DNA of 64,000 bases from Burkholderiales bacterium PBB1. Its GTDB lineage: Bacteria > Pseudomonadota > Gammaproteobacteria > Burkholderiales > Burkholderiaceae_C. Shown here piece by piece: positions 38,968 through 49,103 of the stretch (its first letter is position 1; every line of letters begins with the position of its first letter). The stretch is from the NCBI GenBank assembly GCA_002255905.1, contig NKIN01000005.1, positions 248,001 through 312,000 on the forward strand, read 5' to 3'. A model generated the notes under the pieces. That model had not been told where the DNA came from. It did no database searches and saw only the letters and a program-made list of their open reading frames with translations. A program made the position numbers and the translations under genes.

Positions 38968-39100
38968 CGTAAGAACTCCTCGTATGACGCCCAACGTGCT
39001 GTAGGGAAGCAGGAACTTCGTTACAGACAAATCCAGACTTTGTTACCACTGGCCAGGCGCCGTGCCGAATGCCCGAAAGCGGCGTGCCGCCAGCCGCCGC

Positions 39101-39766
<666 letters not shown>

Positions 39767-39816
39767 GGTGGGGTGCGAGGTGCGGGGTGTGGAAGGGTAG
39801 GGCGGGCGCTGCAAGT

Positions 39817-40587
39817 TCAGGACCTGAACAGCCGCGAGTACTGGGTTTCGTGCTGCGCCGACAAGATGGCCAGCATCGGTGTGCACACCTGCCGTTCGGC
39901 GTCGCCGAGCCGCATCGCGGCCTCGACGGCATCGGGGATCTCGGCGGCCAATGCGCTCAGCAGGCGCTGCCCGGCCAACTGGCCCAGCGGCACCGATTTC
40001 AGCGCGGCCTGCACCATGTTCTCGGCCCAGCCGAAGGCGAAGCACAGCAAGGTGTCGCGGCAGGGCGCGCCGGTCTGCCACGCGGCGAGTGCGAAGGCCA
40101 CGGGCCAGGTCGGTGCCGGGCGCAGCGCGGCCAACGCCTGCAGCGGCTCGGTGTGGCGCGCGTCGAGCGGCCGGTTCTTCATCCACTCGACCAGCGAACG
40201 GCCCATCTGTTCGGTCTGCTGGCGCAGCTCGTGGCTTTCGCGCGTGGTCAGCACCCAGGTGTTGAGGGCCGCCGCCTCGGGCACATCGCCACGCTGCCAG
40301 GCCCCATGGGCACGCGCCACCAGCGCCAGGTCGCTGCGCGCCAAGCCCAGGTGCAACTGGTCGAGCAGCCAGCGGCTGGTGTCGGGCTCGCTCGTGGTCA
40401 GCCCGGCGTTCACTGCGGCTTCGAGCACCTCGGAATAACTGAACCCGCCCACCGGCAGCGCGGGCGAAGCCAGCCAGATCAGCTGCAGCAGCGAGGCCGG
40501 CGTCAGGTTCGGCGCCTGGCCCGCCGGCCGCCGGTGCGCTCGGCGCGGAGAGTGCCGTGCGCCGGGGCGTGCCTGCCGCGCGCTCAT
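39817..40587 (-). CDS. ureF: Urease accessory protein UreF
   Basis: All-helical partner of UreD/UreG in urease activation, 256 residues. The [15 protein letters not shown] (43-57) and the [24 protein letters not shown] segments are diagnostic. The first ~28 residues are Arg-rich and not typical of UreF. The ATG shares one base with the ureE stop, which supports it. Confidence 0.94.
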   Translation of the reverse strand: MSARQARPGARHSPRRAHRRPAGQAPNLTPASLLQLIWLASPALPVGGFSYSEVLEAAVNAGLTTSEPDTSRWLLDQLHLGLARSDLALVARAHGAWQRGDVPEAAALNTWVLTTRESHELRQQTEQMGRSLVEWMKNRPLDARHTEPLQALAALRPAPTWPVAFALAAWQTGAPCRDTLLCFAFGWAENMVQAALKSVPLGQLAGQRLLSALAAEIPDAVEAAMRLGDAERQVCTPMLAILSAQHETQYSRLFRS

Positions 40588-41252
40588 CAGTGGTCGTGCT
40601 TGCAGCCCGGCCCGTGCACGTGAGGCGCGGCGGTACCCTGGATCGGGATGGTCTTGGGGGTGGCGCTGGCCGCGGGCGCGTGGTCGTGGCTGTGGTCATG
40701 GCCGCAGCCAGGGCCGCGCGTGTGCCCGTGGTCATGCGCATGATCGTGCGTTGGGCTGTGGCCATGGTCGTGCCCGCCGGCGGTCGCGCCCGGCGCATAC
40801 GCACCGCTTTCCGGCTCGAACGGCGCCTGCGCCTCGGTCACGGTCAAGTGCATCTGGCGCAGCAGGTCGGCCAGCACATGGTCGGGTTCGAGCTTCAGGT
40901 GGTCCGGCTTCAGTTCCAGCGGCACGTGGCGGTTGCCCAGGTGATAGGCCGCGCGCACCAGATCGAACGCCGATCCATGCTCTTTGCAGGTCGTGACCAC
41001 CAGCACCGGCTGCGGCGCGGCCTGCACCGCGATCAGCGAGCCGTCTTCGGCCACCAGCACATCGCCGCCGCGCACCACCGCCCCGCGCGGCAGGAACACG
41101 CCCAGCGCGCGGCCCTGCGAGTCGGTGGCATCGAAGCGGCTTTTCTGGCGCACGTCCCAGTCGAGCGACACGGTGGCGGCGCGGGCCAGCAGCACGCGGC
41201 TCAGTCCGCGGCCCTGGGTGATGAGCTTGTTGATGGTCAGCAGGGTGGACAT
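40587..41252 (-). CDS. ureE: Urease accessory nickel chaperone UreE
   Basis: Binds nickel for urease assembly. 221 residues from ATG 41252. The N-terminal UreE domain is followed by the metal-binding domain with YHLGNRH (His104, His109) and then a histidine-rich tail from residue 161 to the end with 16 His in 61 residues plus two GPGC motifs, so it is expected to store several nickel ions. Order ureE-F-G is standard, but the operon is cut from ureC by an iron transporter locus. Confidence 0.96.
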   Translation of the reverse strand: MSTLLTINKLITQGRGLSRVLLARAATVSLDWDVRQKSRFDATDSQGRALGVFLPRGAVVRGGDVLVAEDGSLIAVQAAPQPVLVVTTCKEHGSAFDLVRAAYHLGNRHVPLELKPDHLKLEPDHVLADLLRQMHLTVTEAQAPFEPESGAYAPGATAGGHDHGHSPTHDHAHDHGHTRGPGCGHDHSHDHAPAASATPKTIPIQGTAAPHVHGPGCKHDH

Positions 41253-41387
41253 GGCGGTGGGCGGCTGCGGCGCGGCGTCGTCAGTTGAGAAGGTCACGAG
41301 TCTGGCATGAGTGGGGCGGGCAGCGCCACAGATCGCGGTGGGCGGCACCGCCCCCGAGCCATGGACCCTCGTGCAAACAAGTGGAAT

Positions 41388-41406
41388 GTTAATGAGAATG
41401 GTTTCG
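41388..41406 (+). promoter_or_regulatory. Candidate Fur box upstream of the iron-binding protein gene
   Basis: The 19 bases match the classical Fur consensus at 12 of 19 positions, with AATGA-AAT--TT intact in the centre. A TATAC-type -10 element overlaps its right end (41407-41412). The location 61 bases before the ferric-binding protein gene and the iron-transport context make iron repression by Fur a reasonable inference. The rest of the divergent gap with ureE (41253-41466) shows no other clear site. Confidence 0.5.
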
Positions 41407-41466
41407 TATACAGTTCTACCTTGACGTTCTGAGTTTCTTTTGCGACTGACACACCGAGGCCTGTCC

Positions 41467-42504
41467 ATGATCCGTTTGCCATCCCTGTTCAGTGCCGGCA
41501 TCGCCGCTGTCGGCGCGATCTCGGCCTTGCTGCTCGCCCCGCTGGCCCAAGCGCAGGGCGTGCTCAACATCTACTCGGCGCGCCACTACCAGACCGACGA
41601 GGCGCTGTACGCCAACTTCACTCAGCAGACCGGCATCAAGATCAACCGGCTGGATGGCAAGGAAGAAGAACTGCTCGAGCGGCTCAAGAACGAAGGCGCC
41701 AGCAGCCCGGCTGACCTGCTGATCACGGTCGATGCCGCGCGCCTGGAGATCGCCGACAAGGCCGGGCTGTTCCAGCCGCTGAAGTCGTCGGTGATCGAGG
41801 CGCGCATTCCGGCGGCGCTGCGCACCCCGAACTGGGCGGCGTTCTCGACCCGCGCACGGGTCATCGTCTATGCCAAGGCCACGGTCAACCCCGAGTGGGT
41901 GCAGACCTACCAAGACCTCGCGCTGCCGCGCTTGAAAAACCAGCTCTGCGTGCGCTCGGGCGCGCACCCGTACAACCTGTCGCTGGGTGCCGCGATGCTG
42001 TCGCACGAGGGCGAGGCCAAGACCGAGGAATGGGCACGGGGCCTGGTCGCGAACTTCGCCCGTACGCCCAAGGGCGGCGACACCGACCAGCTGAAGGCCG
42101 TGGCCGCAGGTGAGTGCGGTGTGGCGATTTCGAACAGCTACTACCTCGCCCGGTTGATGCGCTCGACCAAGCCGGAAGACCAGCAGGTGGTGCAGGCCCT
42201 GGGTGTCGTCTGGCCGAACCAGAAGACCTGGGGCGCGCACATCAATGTCTCGGGTGCCGGCATCACCAAGCACGCGCCGAACCCGGCTGCCGCGCGGCAG
42301 TTCCTCGAATACCTCGCCAGCGACTCAGCGCAGGTCTACTTTGCCGATGGCAACAACGAATGGCCGGTCGTCAAGACGGCGCCGGTGAAGAACCCTGCGC
42401 TCGACGCGCTGGGCCCGTTCAAGCCGGACGCGTTGCCGATCGGCCAGCTTGCCGCCAACGCTGCACAGGCTCAGCGCATCTACGACCGCGCCGGCTGGCG
42501 CTGA
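41467..42504 (+). CDS. Ferric-iron ABC transporter, periplasmic binding protein (FbpA/FutA type)
   Basis: 345 residues. A signal peptide ends near residue 29 (AQA-QG). The mature start VLNIYSARHYQTDEALY and the paired tyrosines Tyr225-Tyr226 (SNSYYLARL), which bind Fe3+ in this family, mark a ferric-binding protein. ATG 41467 is used; the in-frame TTG upstream is unlikely. Its transport partners lie at 42535 (permease, opposite strand) and 44306 (ATPase), so the three genes are not one operon. Confidence 0.93.
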   Translation: MIRLPSLFSAGIAAVGAISALLLAPLAQAQGVLNIYSARHYQTDEALYANFTQQTGIKINRLDGKEEELLERLKNEGASSPADLLITVDAARLEIADKAGLFQPLKSSVIEARIPAALRTPNWAAFSTRARVIVYAKATVNPEWVQTYQDLALPRLKNQLCVRSGAHPYNLSLGAAMLSHEGEAKTEEWARGLVANFARTPKGGDTDQLKAVAAGECGVAISNSYYLARLMRSTKPEDQQVVQALGVVWPNQKTWGAHINVSGAGITKHAPNPAAARQFLEYLASDSAQVYFADGNNEWPVVKTAPVKNPALDALGPFKPDALPIGQLAANAAQAQRIYDRAGWR

Positions 42505-42534
42505 TCGCGGCACCGAAGATTGCCAGGCGGCCGG

Positions 42535-44223
42535 CTAGCGCCGCTCGCTCGCGATCTGCCGGCAGAGCACGATCAGCGGCAACAGTCCCACGACCACGAT
42601 GGCGATCGTGGCCGTCGAGGCCTCGGCCAGCCGCTCGTCCGAGGCCAGCGTGTAGGCCTGGGTCGCCAGCGTGTCGAAGTTGAACGGGCGCATCACCAGC
42701 GTGGCGGGCAACTCCTTCATCACGTCGATGAAGACCAGCAGCCCGGCAGTCAGCAGGCCACGCCGCATCAGCGGCAGATGCACCCGACGCAGCGTGCGGG
42801 ACGGCGACAGGCCCAGGCTGCGTGCGGCGTCGTCCATGTGCGGGGTGACGCGGTACAGCGCCGAGTCGACCGTCTGCAGTGCGGCGGTCATGAAGCGGAC
42901 CAGGCAGGCGAACACCAGTGCGGCCACGGTTCCGGTGAACAGCAGGCCCGTCTGCCAGCCGAAGCTGGCCTGCAGCCACTGCGCCAGCGCGTTGTCCAGC
43001 CGGGCCAGCGGGATCAGCAAACCGACCGCGATCACCGACCCCGGCAGCGCATAGCCGAGGCCTGCCGCCCAGTGCGCCGCGCGGGTCAGCGGCCGGGGCT
43101 CCAGCCGCCGGGCGTAGGCCACCAGCAGCGCGAGCGCCACCGCGAGCGCGGCGGTCAAGCCGGACACCATCACGCTGTGACCTGCCAGCGTCCAGAAGCG
43201 CGAGCCGAACTGCGCGTCGCCTTCGGTCACGGCCATGTGCAGCAGCACGCCGGCGGGCAGCAGAAAGCCGATCCCGATCGGCAGCGCGCACAAGGCAACC
43301 GCCAGTGCAGCCCTCCAGCCGCTCAGCGGCGCCCCTCGCGTCGGCTGGCGGCGCAGCCCGCCGCCATGGAAGCGCGCGGCGCCGCGCGACTGCCGCTCCA
43401 GTGCCAGCAGCAGCACGACGAAGCCCAGCAGACACATCGCCAATTGCGCGGCAGCCACCCGGTCGCCGAGCGAGAACCACACGCGGTAGATGCCGGTGGT
43501 GAAGGTCTGCACCGCAAAGTACGACACCGTGCCGTAGTCGGCCAGCGTTTCCATCAGTACCAGGGCCACGCCGGCTGCCACCGCGGGCCGGGCCATCGGC
43601 AGCGACACGCGCAGAAAGCTCTGCCACGGCGACAGCCCGAGCGAGCGGCCCGCCTCCATGACCGCGACGCCGCGCTCCATGAAGGCCGAGCGCGCCAGCA
43701 TGAACACGTACGGGTACAGCACGAAGGTGAACATCACCACCGCACCGCCCAGCGTGCGCACGTCCGGGAACCAGTAGTCGGCGCGCGTCCAGCCCATCGT
43801 GGCGCGCAACCAGCCTTGCAGCGGGCCTGCGAACTGCAGCAGATCGGTGTAGGCGTAGGCCATCACGTAGGCCGGCATCGCCAGCGGCAGCACCAGCGCC
43901 CATTCGAAGCTGCGGCGCAGCGGGAAATCGAAGTGCGTGACCAGCCAGGCCGCACCCACCCCGACCAGCGCGGCCAGCGTGCCGACACCCGCGCACAGCC
44001 ACAGCGTGGCGCCGATGTACTCGGGCAGCACGGTGGCCGCCAGGTGCCCCCAGGTGTCGCCGGTGCCGGTCGACAACATGTTCGTGGCCACCGAGACGAT
44101 CGGCAGGGCGACGCACAGTGCCACCAAGGCAGCAGCGAGGCTCAGCCCGCCGATCCGCCGCCGACCCGGCAGGGCCACGACAGCGGAGGATGGGGGTGGC
44201 GGAGAGGCGAGGCTGGCGGTCAT
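42535..44223 (-). CDS. Ferric-iron ABC transporter, fused permease (FbpB type)
   Basis: 562 residues with about twelve membrane segments in two repeated BPD_transp_1 modules; each has the EAA-type loop, EAGRSLGLSPWQSFLRVSLP in the first half and DDAARSLGLSPSRTLRRVHLP in the second. Such double-length permeases serve FbpA-type ferric transporters in the inner membrane. It converges with the binding-protein gene (30-base gap) and is divergent from the ATPase gene (82-base gap, 44224-44305). Confidence 0.94.
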   Translation of the reverse strand: MTASLASPPPPSSAVVALPGRRRIGGLSLAAALVALCVALPIVSVATNMLSTGTGDTWGHLAATVLPEYIGATLWLCAGVGTLAALVGVGAAWLVTHFDFPLRRSFEWALVLPLAMPAYVMAYAYTDLLQFAGPLQGWLRATMGWTRADYWFPDVRTLGGAVVMFTFVLYPYVFMLARSAFMERGVAVMEAGRSLGLSPWQSFLRVSLPMARPAVAAGVALVLMETLADYGTVSYFAVQTFTTGIYRVWFSLGDRVAAAQLAMCLLGFVVLLLALERQSRGAARFHGGGLRRQPTRGAPLSGWRAALAVALCALPIGIGFLLPAGVLLHMAVTEGDAQFGSRFWTLAGHSVMVSGLTAALAVALALLVAYARRLEPRPLTRAAHWAAGLGYALPGSVIAVGLLIPLARLDNALAQWLQASFGWQTGLLFTGTVAALVFACLVRFMTAALQTVDSALYRVTPHMDDAARSLGLSPSRTLRRVHLPLMRRGLLTAGLLVFIDVMKELPATLVMRPFNFDTLATQAYTLASDERLAEASTATIAIVVVGLLPLIVLCRQIASERR

Positions 44224-44305
44224 TCGGGGGATATCATCGCGGCGCGTCGTGAACGCGATTGATTCTCAGGCAGTGTACGACCCGTGCCGCAGACGACACG
44301 CCGCC

Positions 44306-45400
44306 ATGCCCACCGCCTCACCGATGAATCTCCCGACCTCCGTCCCCGTCCTGAGCCTGAACGGCGTGCGCCATGCGTACGGTGCACGCACCACGGTCGA
44401 TGGACTGGATCTGTCGCTGTCGGCCGGCAGCATCTGCTGCCTGCTCGGCCCTTCAGGCTGCGGCAAGACCACGGTGCTGCGCTGCATCGGTGGCTTCGAG
44501 CCGCTGGCCGGAGGCGAGATCCGCATCGCGGGCGAGGTGGTCAGCGGGCCGGGCCGGCACCTGCCGCCCGAGCAGCGCCGCATCGGCATGGTGTTTCAGG
44601 ACTACGCGCTGTTTCCGCACCTGAGCGTCGAACGCAACGTCGCGTTTGGCACGCGCGGCAGCGCCGACGACCACGCACGTGTGCGGCGACTGCTCGAGAT
44701 GGTCGGGCTGAGCGCGCATGCGCAGCGCTACCCGCACGAGCTGTCGGGCGGGCAGCAGCAGCGCGTGGCGTTGGCCCGGGCGCTGGCGCCGCAGCCGCGA
44801 CTGCTGTTGATGGATGAGCCGTTCTCGAACCTGGATGTCGAACTGCGCGAGCAGCTGGCCGCCGAAGTGCGCGAGGTCCTGAAGGCCACGCACACGACAG
44901 CGGTGTTCGTCACCCACGACCAGAACGAGGCTTTCGCCATGGCCGACGAGGTGGCGGTGATGTCCGAAGGGCGCATCCAGCAGATCGACACCGCCTACAA
45001 CCTGTACCACCGCCCGGCCAGCCGGTTCGTGGCCGACTTCATCGGCCAGGGCGTCTTCGTGCGCGGCACCGTGGTGGCCGAGCGGCAACTGGCGATCGAG
45101 ATCGGTGCGGTCTCGGCTGCGGAGGCCATCCGCTACGCGCCCGACGGCAGGCCGTGTCCCATCGGCAGCCAGATCGATGTGCTGCTGCGCCCCGACGACG
45201 TGGTGCACGACGACACCAGCGCCGCGCAGGGCATCGTGCGACACAAGGCGTTCAGAGGCGCGCAGATCCTGTACACGCTCGAACTGGCCAGCGGCACCCG
45301 CGTGCTGTCGATGGTGCCCTCCCACCATAACCACCGCATCGGCGAGGCCATCGGCATCCGCCTCGACATGGATCACCTGATCGCGTTTCCGGCGAGCTGA
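44306..45400 (+). CDS. Ferric-iron ABC transporter, ATPase (FbpC type)
   Basis: 364 residues from ATG 44306 (ATG 44324 is an alternative; neither has a clear ribosome site). Walker A GPSGCGKTT (48-56), Q-loop VFQDYALFPH, signature LSGGQQQRVALARAL and Walker B LLLMDEPFSNLD, then the TOBE-type C-terminal regulatory domain of the CUT1/Fbp group. It would energise the permease at 42535. The upstream gap contains a half-conserved Fur-like site (ATTCTCA, 44261-44267 region), too weak to call. Confidence 0.93.
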   Translation: MPTASPMNLPTSVPVLSLNGVRHAYGARTTVDGLDLSLSAGSICCLLGPSGCGKTTVLRCIGGFEPLAGGEIRIAGEVVSGPGRHLPPEQRRIGMVFQDYALFPHLSVERNVAFGTRGSADDHARVRRLLEMVGLSAHAQRYPHELSGGQQQRVALARALAPQPRLLLMDEPFSNLDVELREQLAAEVREVLKATHTTAVFVTHDQNEAFAMADEVAVMSEGRIQQIDTAYNLYHRPASRFVADFIGQGVFVRGTVVAERQLAIEIGAVSAAEAIRYAPDGRPCPIGSQIDVLLRPDDVVHDDTSAAQGIVRHKAFRGAQILYTLELASGTRVLSMVPSHHNHRIGEAIGIRLDMDHLIAFPAS

Positions 45401-45407
45401 GCTGCCA

Positions 45408-45526
45408 AGGGCGCGGGGTGACCGGCTCCGCTCATGTCCTCCGGGCCGGTTCACCATCCAACCGCTTCGGGTGAGACCGATCCGGCCCTCCCCCTTTACT
45501 TCGCTGCGCCGGTCACCCCACGCCCT
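45408..45526. repeat. 119-bp inverted-repeat element, copy 2 (divergent ends)
   Basis: Ends are 19-bp inverted repeats with one mismatch (45408-45426 and 45508-45526), different in sequence from the ends of copies 1 and 3. The interior matches the same core, including CCGGGCCGGTTCA near 45442-45454 and GGCCCTCCCCCTTTACTTCGC near the right end. It lies directly after the iron ATPase gene, in the same orientation as copy 1. Confidence 0.8.
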
Positions 45527-45590
45527 CGACAGCCAGCACCGTAGTGGCAGGCAATGGAATCAAACCCCGCCCGCTTCGGTGGTGGCAGGA

Positions 45591-45715
45591 GCGCTGCGGT
45601 GGGCCGCTGTGTGGAGTGAAGTAAAGGGGGAGGGCCGGCGGCACTCGAGCCGAAGCGAATGGTTCGTGAACCGGCCCGGAGGACATGAACGCAACACAGC
45701 GGCCCGCCGCAGCGC
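45591..45715. repeat. 125-bp inverted-repeat element, copy 3
   Basis: 22-bp terminal inverted repeats (45591-45612, 45694-45715; one mismatch) identical to those of copy 1 at all but one base, with the core in reverse orientation. Located 31 bases before the ureC stop and 64 bases from copy 2, so the gap between the iron locus and urease is almost wholly repeat. The third copy of the NRPGGHER-coding core is present but not a gene. Confidence 0.85.
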
Positions 45716-45746
45716 TCTCGCGCCGAGCTGCGACACGAACATGGGT

Positions 45747-47474
45747 TCAGAACAGAAAGTACCGCTGCGCCATCGGTAGCACCGACGCCGGTTCGCAGGT
45801 CAGCAGCACGCCGTCGGCGCGCACGTGATATGTCTGCGCGTCGACCTCCATCTTCGGCGCGTAGTGGTTGTGCACCATGTGCTGCTTTTGAACCGTGCGG
45901 CAGTTCTTCACCGCGGCGATGCGCTTGTGCAGCCCCAGCACATCCTGCACACCGCCATCGATCGCCGATTGACTCAGGAAAGTCAGTGAGCCCTGGTGCA
46001 GCGCGCCGCCATAGGCGCCGAACATCGGGCGGTAGTGCACCGGCTGCGGCGTCGGGATGCTGGCGTTCGGGTCGCCCATCGCGGCCGCGGCGATGAAGCC
46101 GCCCTTCAATATCAGCGAGGGCTTGACGCCGAAGAACGCCGGTTTCCACAGCACCAGATCGGCCCATTTGCCCACCTCGATGCTGCCGACCTCGTGGCTG
46201 ATGCCATGCGCGATCGCCGGGTTGATCGTGTACTTCGCGATGTAGCGCTTGGCACGGGTGTTGTCGTGTCTCTCACCGTCACCCGGCAGGCTGCCGCGCT
46301 GCACCTTCATCTTGTGCGCGGTCTGCCAGCAGCGCAGCACGACCTCGCCGACGCGGCCCATCGCCTGGCTGTCGCTGCTGAACATGCTGATCGCGCCCAG
46401 GTCGTGCAGGATGTCCTCGGCCGCAATGGTTTCGCGGCGGATGCGGCTCTCGGCGAAGGCCAGGTCTTCGGCGATCGACGCATCGAGGTGGTGGCACACC
46501 ATCAGCATGTCGAGGTGCTCGTCGATGGTGTTGATCGTGTAGGGCCGCGTCGGGTTGGTCGAGCTCGGCAGCACGTTGGCTTCGCCCACCACCTTCAGGA
46601 TGTCGGGCGCGTGGCCGCCGCCGGCGCCTTCGGTGTGGAAGGTGTGGATCGTGCGGCCCTTGAAGGCGGCGATCGTGTCCTCGACGAAGCCGCTTTCGTT
46701 GAGCGTGTCGGTGTGGATGGCGACCTGCGTGTCGGTCTCTTCGGCCACCGTCAGGCAGCAGTCGATCGCCGCTGGGGTCGTGCCCCAGTCCTCGTGCAGC
46801 TTCAGGCCGATGACGCCCGCATCGATCTGCTGGCGCAGCGCGGCGGGTTGGCTCGCGTTGCCCTTGCCGAAAAAGCCCAGGTTCATCGGGAACGCGTCGG
46901 CCGACTGCAGCATGCGTGCGATGTTCGCCGGCCCTGGCGTGCAGGTGGTGGCAAAGGTGCCGGTGGCGGGGCCCGTGCCGCCGCCGAGCATCGTGGTCAC
47001 GCCACTCATCAGCGCCTCTTCGATCTGCTGCGGGCAGATGAAATGGATGTGGCTGTCGATGCCGCCGGCAGTGACGATCAGCCCCTCGGCCGCGATGATC
47101 TCGGTGCCCGGGCCGATGACGATGTCGACGCCCGGCTGCACATCGGGATTGCCAGCCTTGCCGATCGCCGCGATGCGCCCGCCGCGCAGGCCGATGTCGG
47201 CCTTGACGATGCCCCAGTGGTCGAGGATCACCGCATTGGTCAGCACGCAGTCGACGGCCTCGTGTGCGCCCGGCCCGTTGACGCGTTGCGATTGACCCAT
47301 GCCATCGCGGATCGTCTTGCCGCCACCGAACTTCACCTCCTCACCGTAGCTGCCGGCGCGCAGCGTGTGGTCGGCCTCGACCTCGATGATCAGTTCGGTG
47401 TCGGCCAGCCGCAGCCGGTCGCCGGTGGTGGGACCGAACATCTCGGCATACGCGCGGCGGGGGATCGTGGCCAT
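45747..47474 (-). CDS. ureC: Urease alpha subunit (catalytic)
   Basis: Hydrolyses urea to ammonia and carbamate in the cytoplasm with a di-nickel centre. 575 residues from ATG 47474. Metal ligands visible: His142 and His144 (SHIHF), carbamylated Lys225 (GLKLHEDWG), His254, His280 and Asp368 (SSDSQAMGR); the flap Cys327-His328 is in MVCHHLD. 34 bases after ureB. Longer upstream codons are not homologous. Confidence 0.98.
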   Translation of the reverse strand: MATIPRRAYAEMFGPTTGDRLRLADTELIIEVEADHTLRAGSYGEEVKFGGGKTIRDGMGQSQRVNGPGAHEAVDCVLTNAVILDHWGIVKADIGLRGGRIAAIGKAGNPDVQPGVDIVIGPGTEIIAAEGLIVTAGGIDSHIHFICPQQIEEALMSGVTTMLGGGTGPATGTFATTCTPGPANIARMLQSADAFPMNLGFFGKGNASQPAALRQQIDAGVIGLKLHEDWGTTPAAIDCCLTVAEETDTQVAIHTDTLNESGFVEDTIAAFKGRTIHTFHTEGAGGGHAPDILKVVGEANVLPSSTNPTRPYTINTIDEHLDMLMVCHHLDASIAEDLAFAESRIRRETIAAEDILHDLGAISMFSSDSQAMGRVGEVVLRCWQTAHKMKVQRGSLPGDGERHDNTRAKRYIAKYTINPAIAHGISHEVGSIEVGKWADLVLWKPAFFGVKPSLILKGGFIAAAAMGDPNASIPTPQPVHYRPMFGAYGGALHQGSLTFLSQSAIDGGVQDVLGLHKRIAAVKNCRTVQKQHMVHNHYAPKMEVDAQTYHVRADGVLLTCEPASVLPMAQRYFLF

Positions 47475-47508
47475 GGGGTCCTGCGAAATCGTCTGTGTAT
47501 GGGGGTGC

Positions 47509-47814
47509 TCAGAGCGCGCCCTGAACCTGCGCCCGGAAGCCGTGGACCTGCCGGTCACCGGCGAAATCCACCAGTTCTACGGTGCGTTGCTGACCCGGCT
47601 CGAAGCGCACCGCAGTGCCCGAGGCGATGTTCAGCCGCATGCCGCGTGCCGCCGCGCGATCGAACACCAGCGCGCCGTTGGTCTCGGCGAAGTGGTAATG
47701 CGATCCGACCTGGATCGGCCGGTCGCCGCTGTTCTCGACCACGACCGTGATCGTGCGCCGGCCGACGTTGATCGGGTGGTCGGGGCCATCGGTGAGCAGT
47801 TCGCCAGGGATCAC
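47509..47814 (-). CDS. ureB: Urease beta subunit
   Basis: 101 residues from a GTG at 47814 ([10 protein letters not shown]), the standard start of UreB, with a GGGAGG ribosome site about 8 bases upstream. [11 protein letters not shown] and [16 protein letters not shown] are diagnostic. The start overlaps the stop of a small upstream gene (GTGA), implying coupling. Confidence 0.97.
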   Translation of the reverse strand: MIPGELLTDGPDHPINVGRRTITVVVENSGDRPIQVGSHYHFAETNGALVFDRAAARGMRLNIASGTAVRFEPGQQRTVELVDFAGDRQVHGFRAQVQGAL

Positions 47815-47972
47815 TTCTTGCGCCTCCCCCACACGGCGAATGCCACCACCGCCGCCATCAGCAGGTAGCCCCAGGTGTCCGACGGATGCCAGTGCCATCC
47901 GTCGCCCATGCCGTGGCCGGTGTGTGCCCACACCAGCGATGGCGCCAAGAGCAGCAAAGCGAAGGGTTTCAT
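47811..47972 (-). CDS. Small histidine-rich membrane protein inside the urease operon
   Basis: A 53-residue reading frame between ureA and ureB. It begins [16 protein letters not shown], a convincing signal peptide with predicted cleavage before His17. The next stretch, [18 protein letters not shown], has four His, one Asp and three Trp in 18 residues. A membrane helix (about 35-48) and a GRRKK basic end follow, so the mature N-terminus would face the periplasm. It has a ribosome site (AAGGA) and its stop overlaps the ureB start by four bases, both arguing that it is translated. A role in nickel acquisition at the membrane is suggested by position and histidines only. I cannot name a family. 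Confidence 0.75.
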   Translation of the reverse strand: MKPFALLLLAPSLVWAHTGHGMGDGWHWHPSDTWGYLLMAAVVAFAVWGRRKK

Positions 47973-47994
47973 CGAGGTTCCTTGTGTCGGGTGG

Positions 47995-48297
47995 TCAGGT
48001 GATCGGTTGATGCACGGTCACCAGCTTGGTGCCGTCGGGAAACGTCGCTTCCATCTGGATCTCGGGGATCAGTTCGGCCACGCCGTCCATCACATCGGCG
48101 CGAGTGAGCACCTGCTTGCCGTCGCTCATCAGCTCGGCCACCGTCCTGCCGTCGCGCGCGCCTTCCATGATGGCGGCGCTGATCAGCGCCACCGCTTCCG
48201 GGTAGTTCAGCTTGAGCCCCCGCGCGCGCCGGCGCTCGGCCAGCAGCGCGGCGGTGAAGATCAGCAGCTTGTCCTTCTCGCGAGGGGTCAGTTCCAT
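47995..48297 (-). CDS. ureA: Urease gamma subunit
   Basis: 100 residues from ATG 48297: [23 protein letters not shown] is cut here to the diagnostic [13 protein letters not shown] opening, followed by [12 protein letters not shown] and the C-terminal [15 protein letters not shown]. First gene of the structural operon in this window; ureD, usually upstream, is absent and the neighbour at 48399 is divergent. Confidence 0.97.
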   Translation of the reverse strand: MELTPREKDKLLIFTAALLAERRRARGLKLNYPEAVALISAAIMEGARDGRTVAELMSDGKQVLTRADVMDGVAELIPEIQMEATFPDGTKLVTVHQPIT

Positions 48298-48398
48298 GGG
48301 GTGTGTCGTGGGCGCTTCAGCGATGTCAGATGGTAACTTTCGGTGACAGGCTGTCTGCATACAAGACCGATGCCAACTTTGGCGTAAAACACCGCCAC

Positions 48399-49100
48399 AT
48401 GAAGCGAATCGCCATCCTGCAGAGCAACTACCTGCCATGGAGGGGCTACTTCGACCTGATGGCGTACGTCGACGAGTTCGTGTTCTACGACGAGGTTCAG
48501 TACACCAAGGGCGACTGGCGCAACCGCAACCGCATCAAGACGCCGCACGGGCTGCAGTGGCTGACGGTGCCGGTGAGGTTCGATTTCAGGCACCGCACAC
48601 CAGTGTGCGACATCGAGATCGCCGGCGACCGCTGGCGGGCCGCGCACTGGAAGTCGATCATGCTGAACCATGCGCGTGCGCCGCACGCGGCCGCAGCCGC
48701 CGCGTTGCTTGCACCGCTGTATGTCGGTGAGCCCTCGCACAAGCTCAGTGACTGGAACCGGCACAGCATTGCGGCGATCGCGCAGTTTCTGGGCATCGGC
48801 ACGCGCCTGGCCGACTCGACGGCTTACCCGTCGGCGTCTGCCGACCCCACACAGCGTCTGGTCGACATCTGTGTGCAGTCCGGCGCCACGCACTACGTCA
48901 GCGGACCGGCGGCGCGCGCCTACCTTCGGGAGTCGGCGTTCGCCGAGTGCGGTCTCGCGGTGGAGTGGTTCGGCTACGACGGCTACCCGCCGTATCCACA
49001 GCTCTGGGGCGAGTTCGAAGCCCGGGTGTCGGTGATCGATCTGCTGTTCAATTGCGGGCACCACGCAGCGCGCTACCTTCGCCACACCCACCAGGACTGA
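48399..49100 (+). CDS. WbqC-like family protein
   Basis: 233 residues. The family signature [13 protein letters not shown] (8-20) and [17 protein letters not shown] are clear; near the C-terminus CGHHAARYL is typical. WbqC-type proteins occur in O-antigen and amino-sugar clusters and are of unknown biochemical function, possibly acyl transfer onto sugar amines. It is the first of four + strand glycan genes with tight spacing (3 bases to the next). Confidence 0.9.
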   Translation: MKRIAILQSNYLPWRGYFDLMAYVDEFVFYDEVQYTKGDWRNRNRIKTPHGLQWLTVPVRFDFRHRTPVCDIEIAGDRWRAAHWKSIMLNHARAPHAAAAAALLAPLYVGEPSHKLSDWNRHSIAAIAQFLGIGTRLADSTAYPSASADPTQRLVDICVQSGATHYVSGPAARAYLRESAFAECGLAVEWFGYDGYPPYPQLWGEFEARVSVIDLLFNCGHHAARYLRHTHQD

Positions 49101-49103
49101 ACC

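Noticed and set aside
45996-47750. 584-residue open frame antisense to ureC
   Set aside because: Shadow frame; all urease metal ligands are on the other strand.
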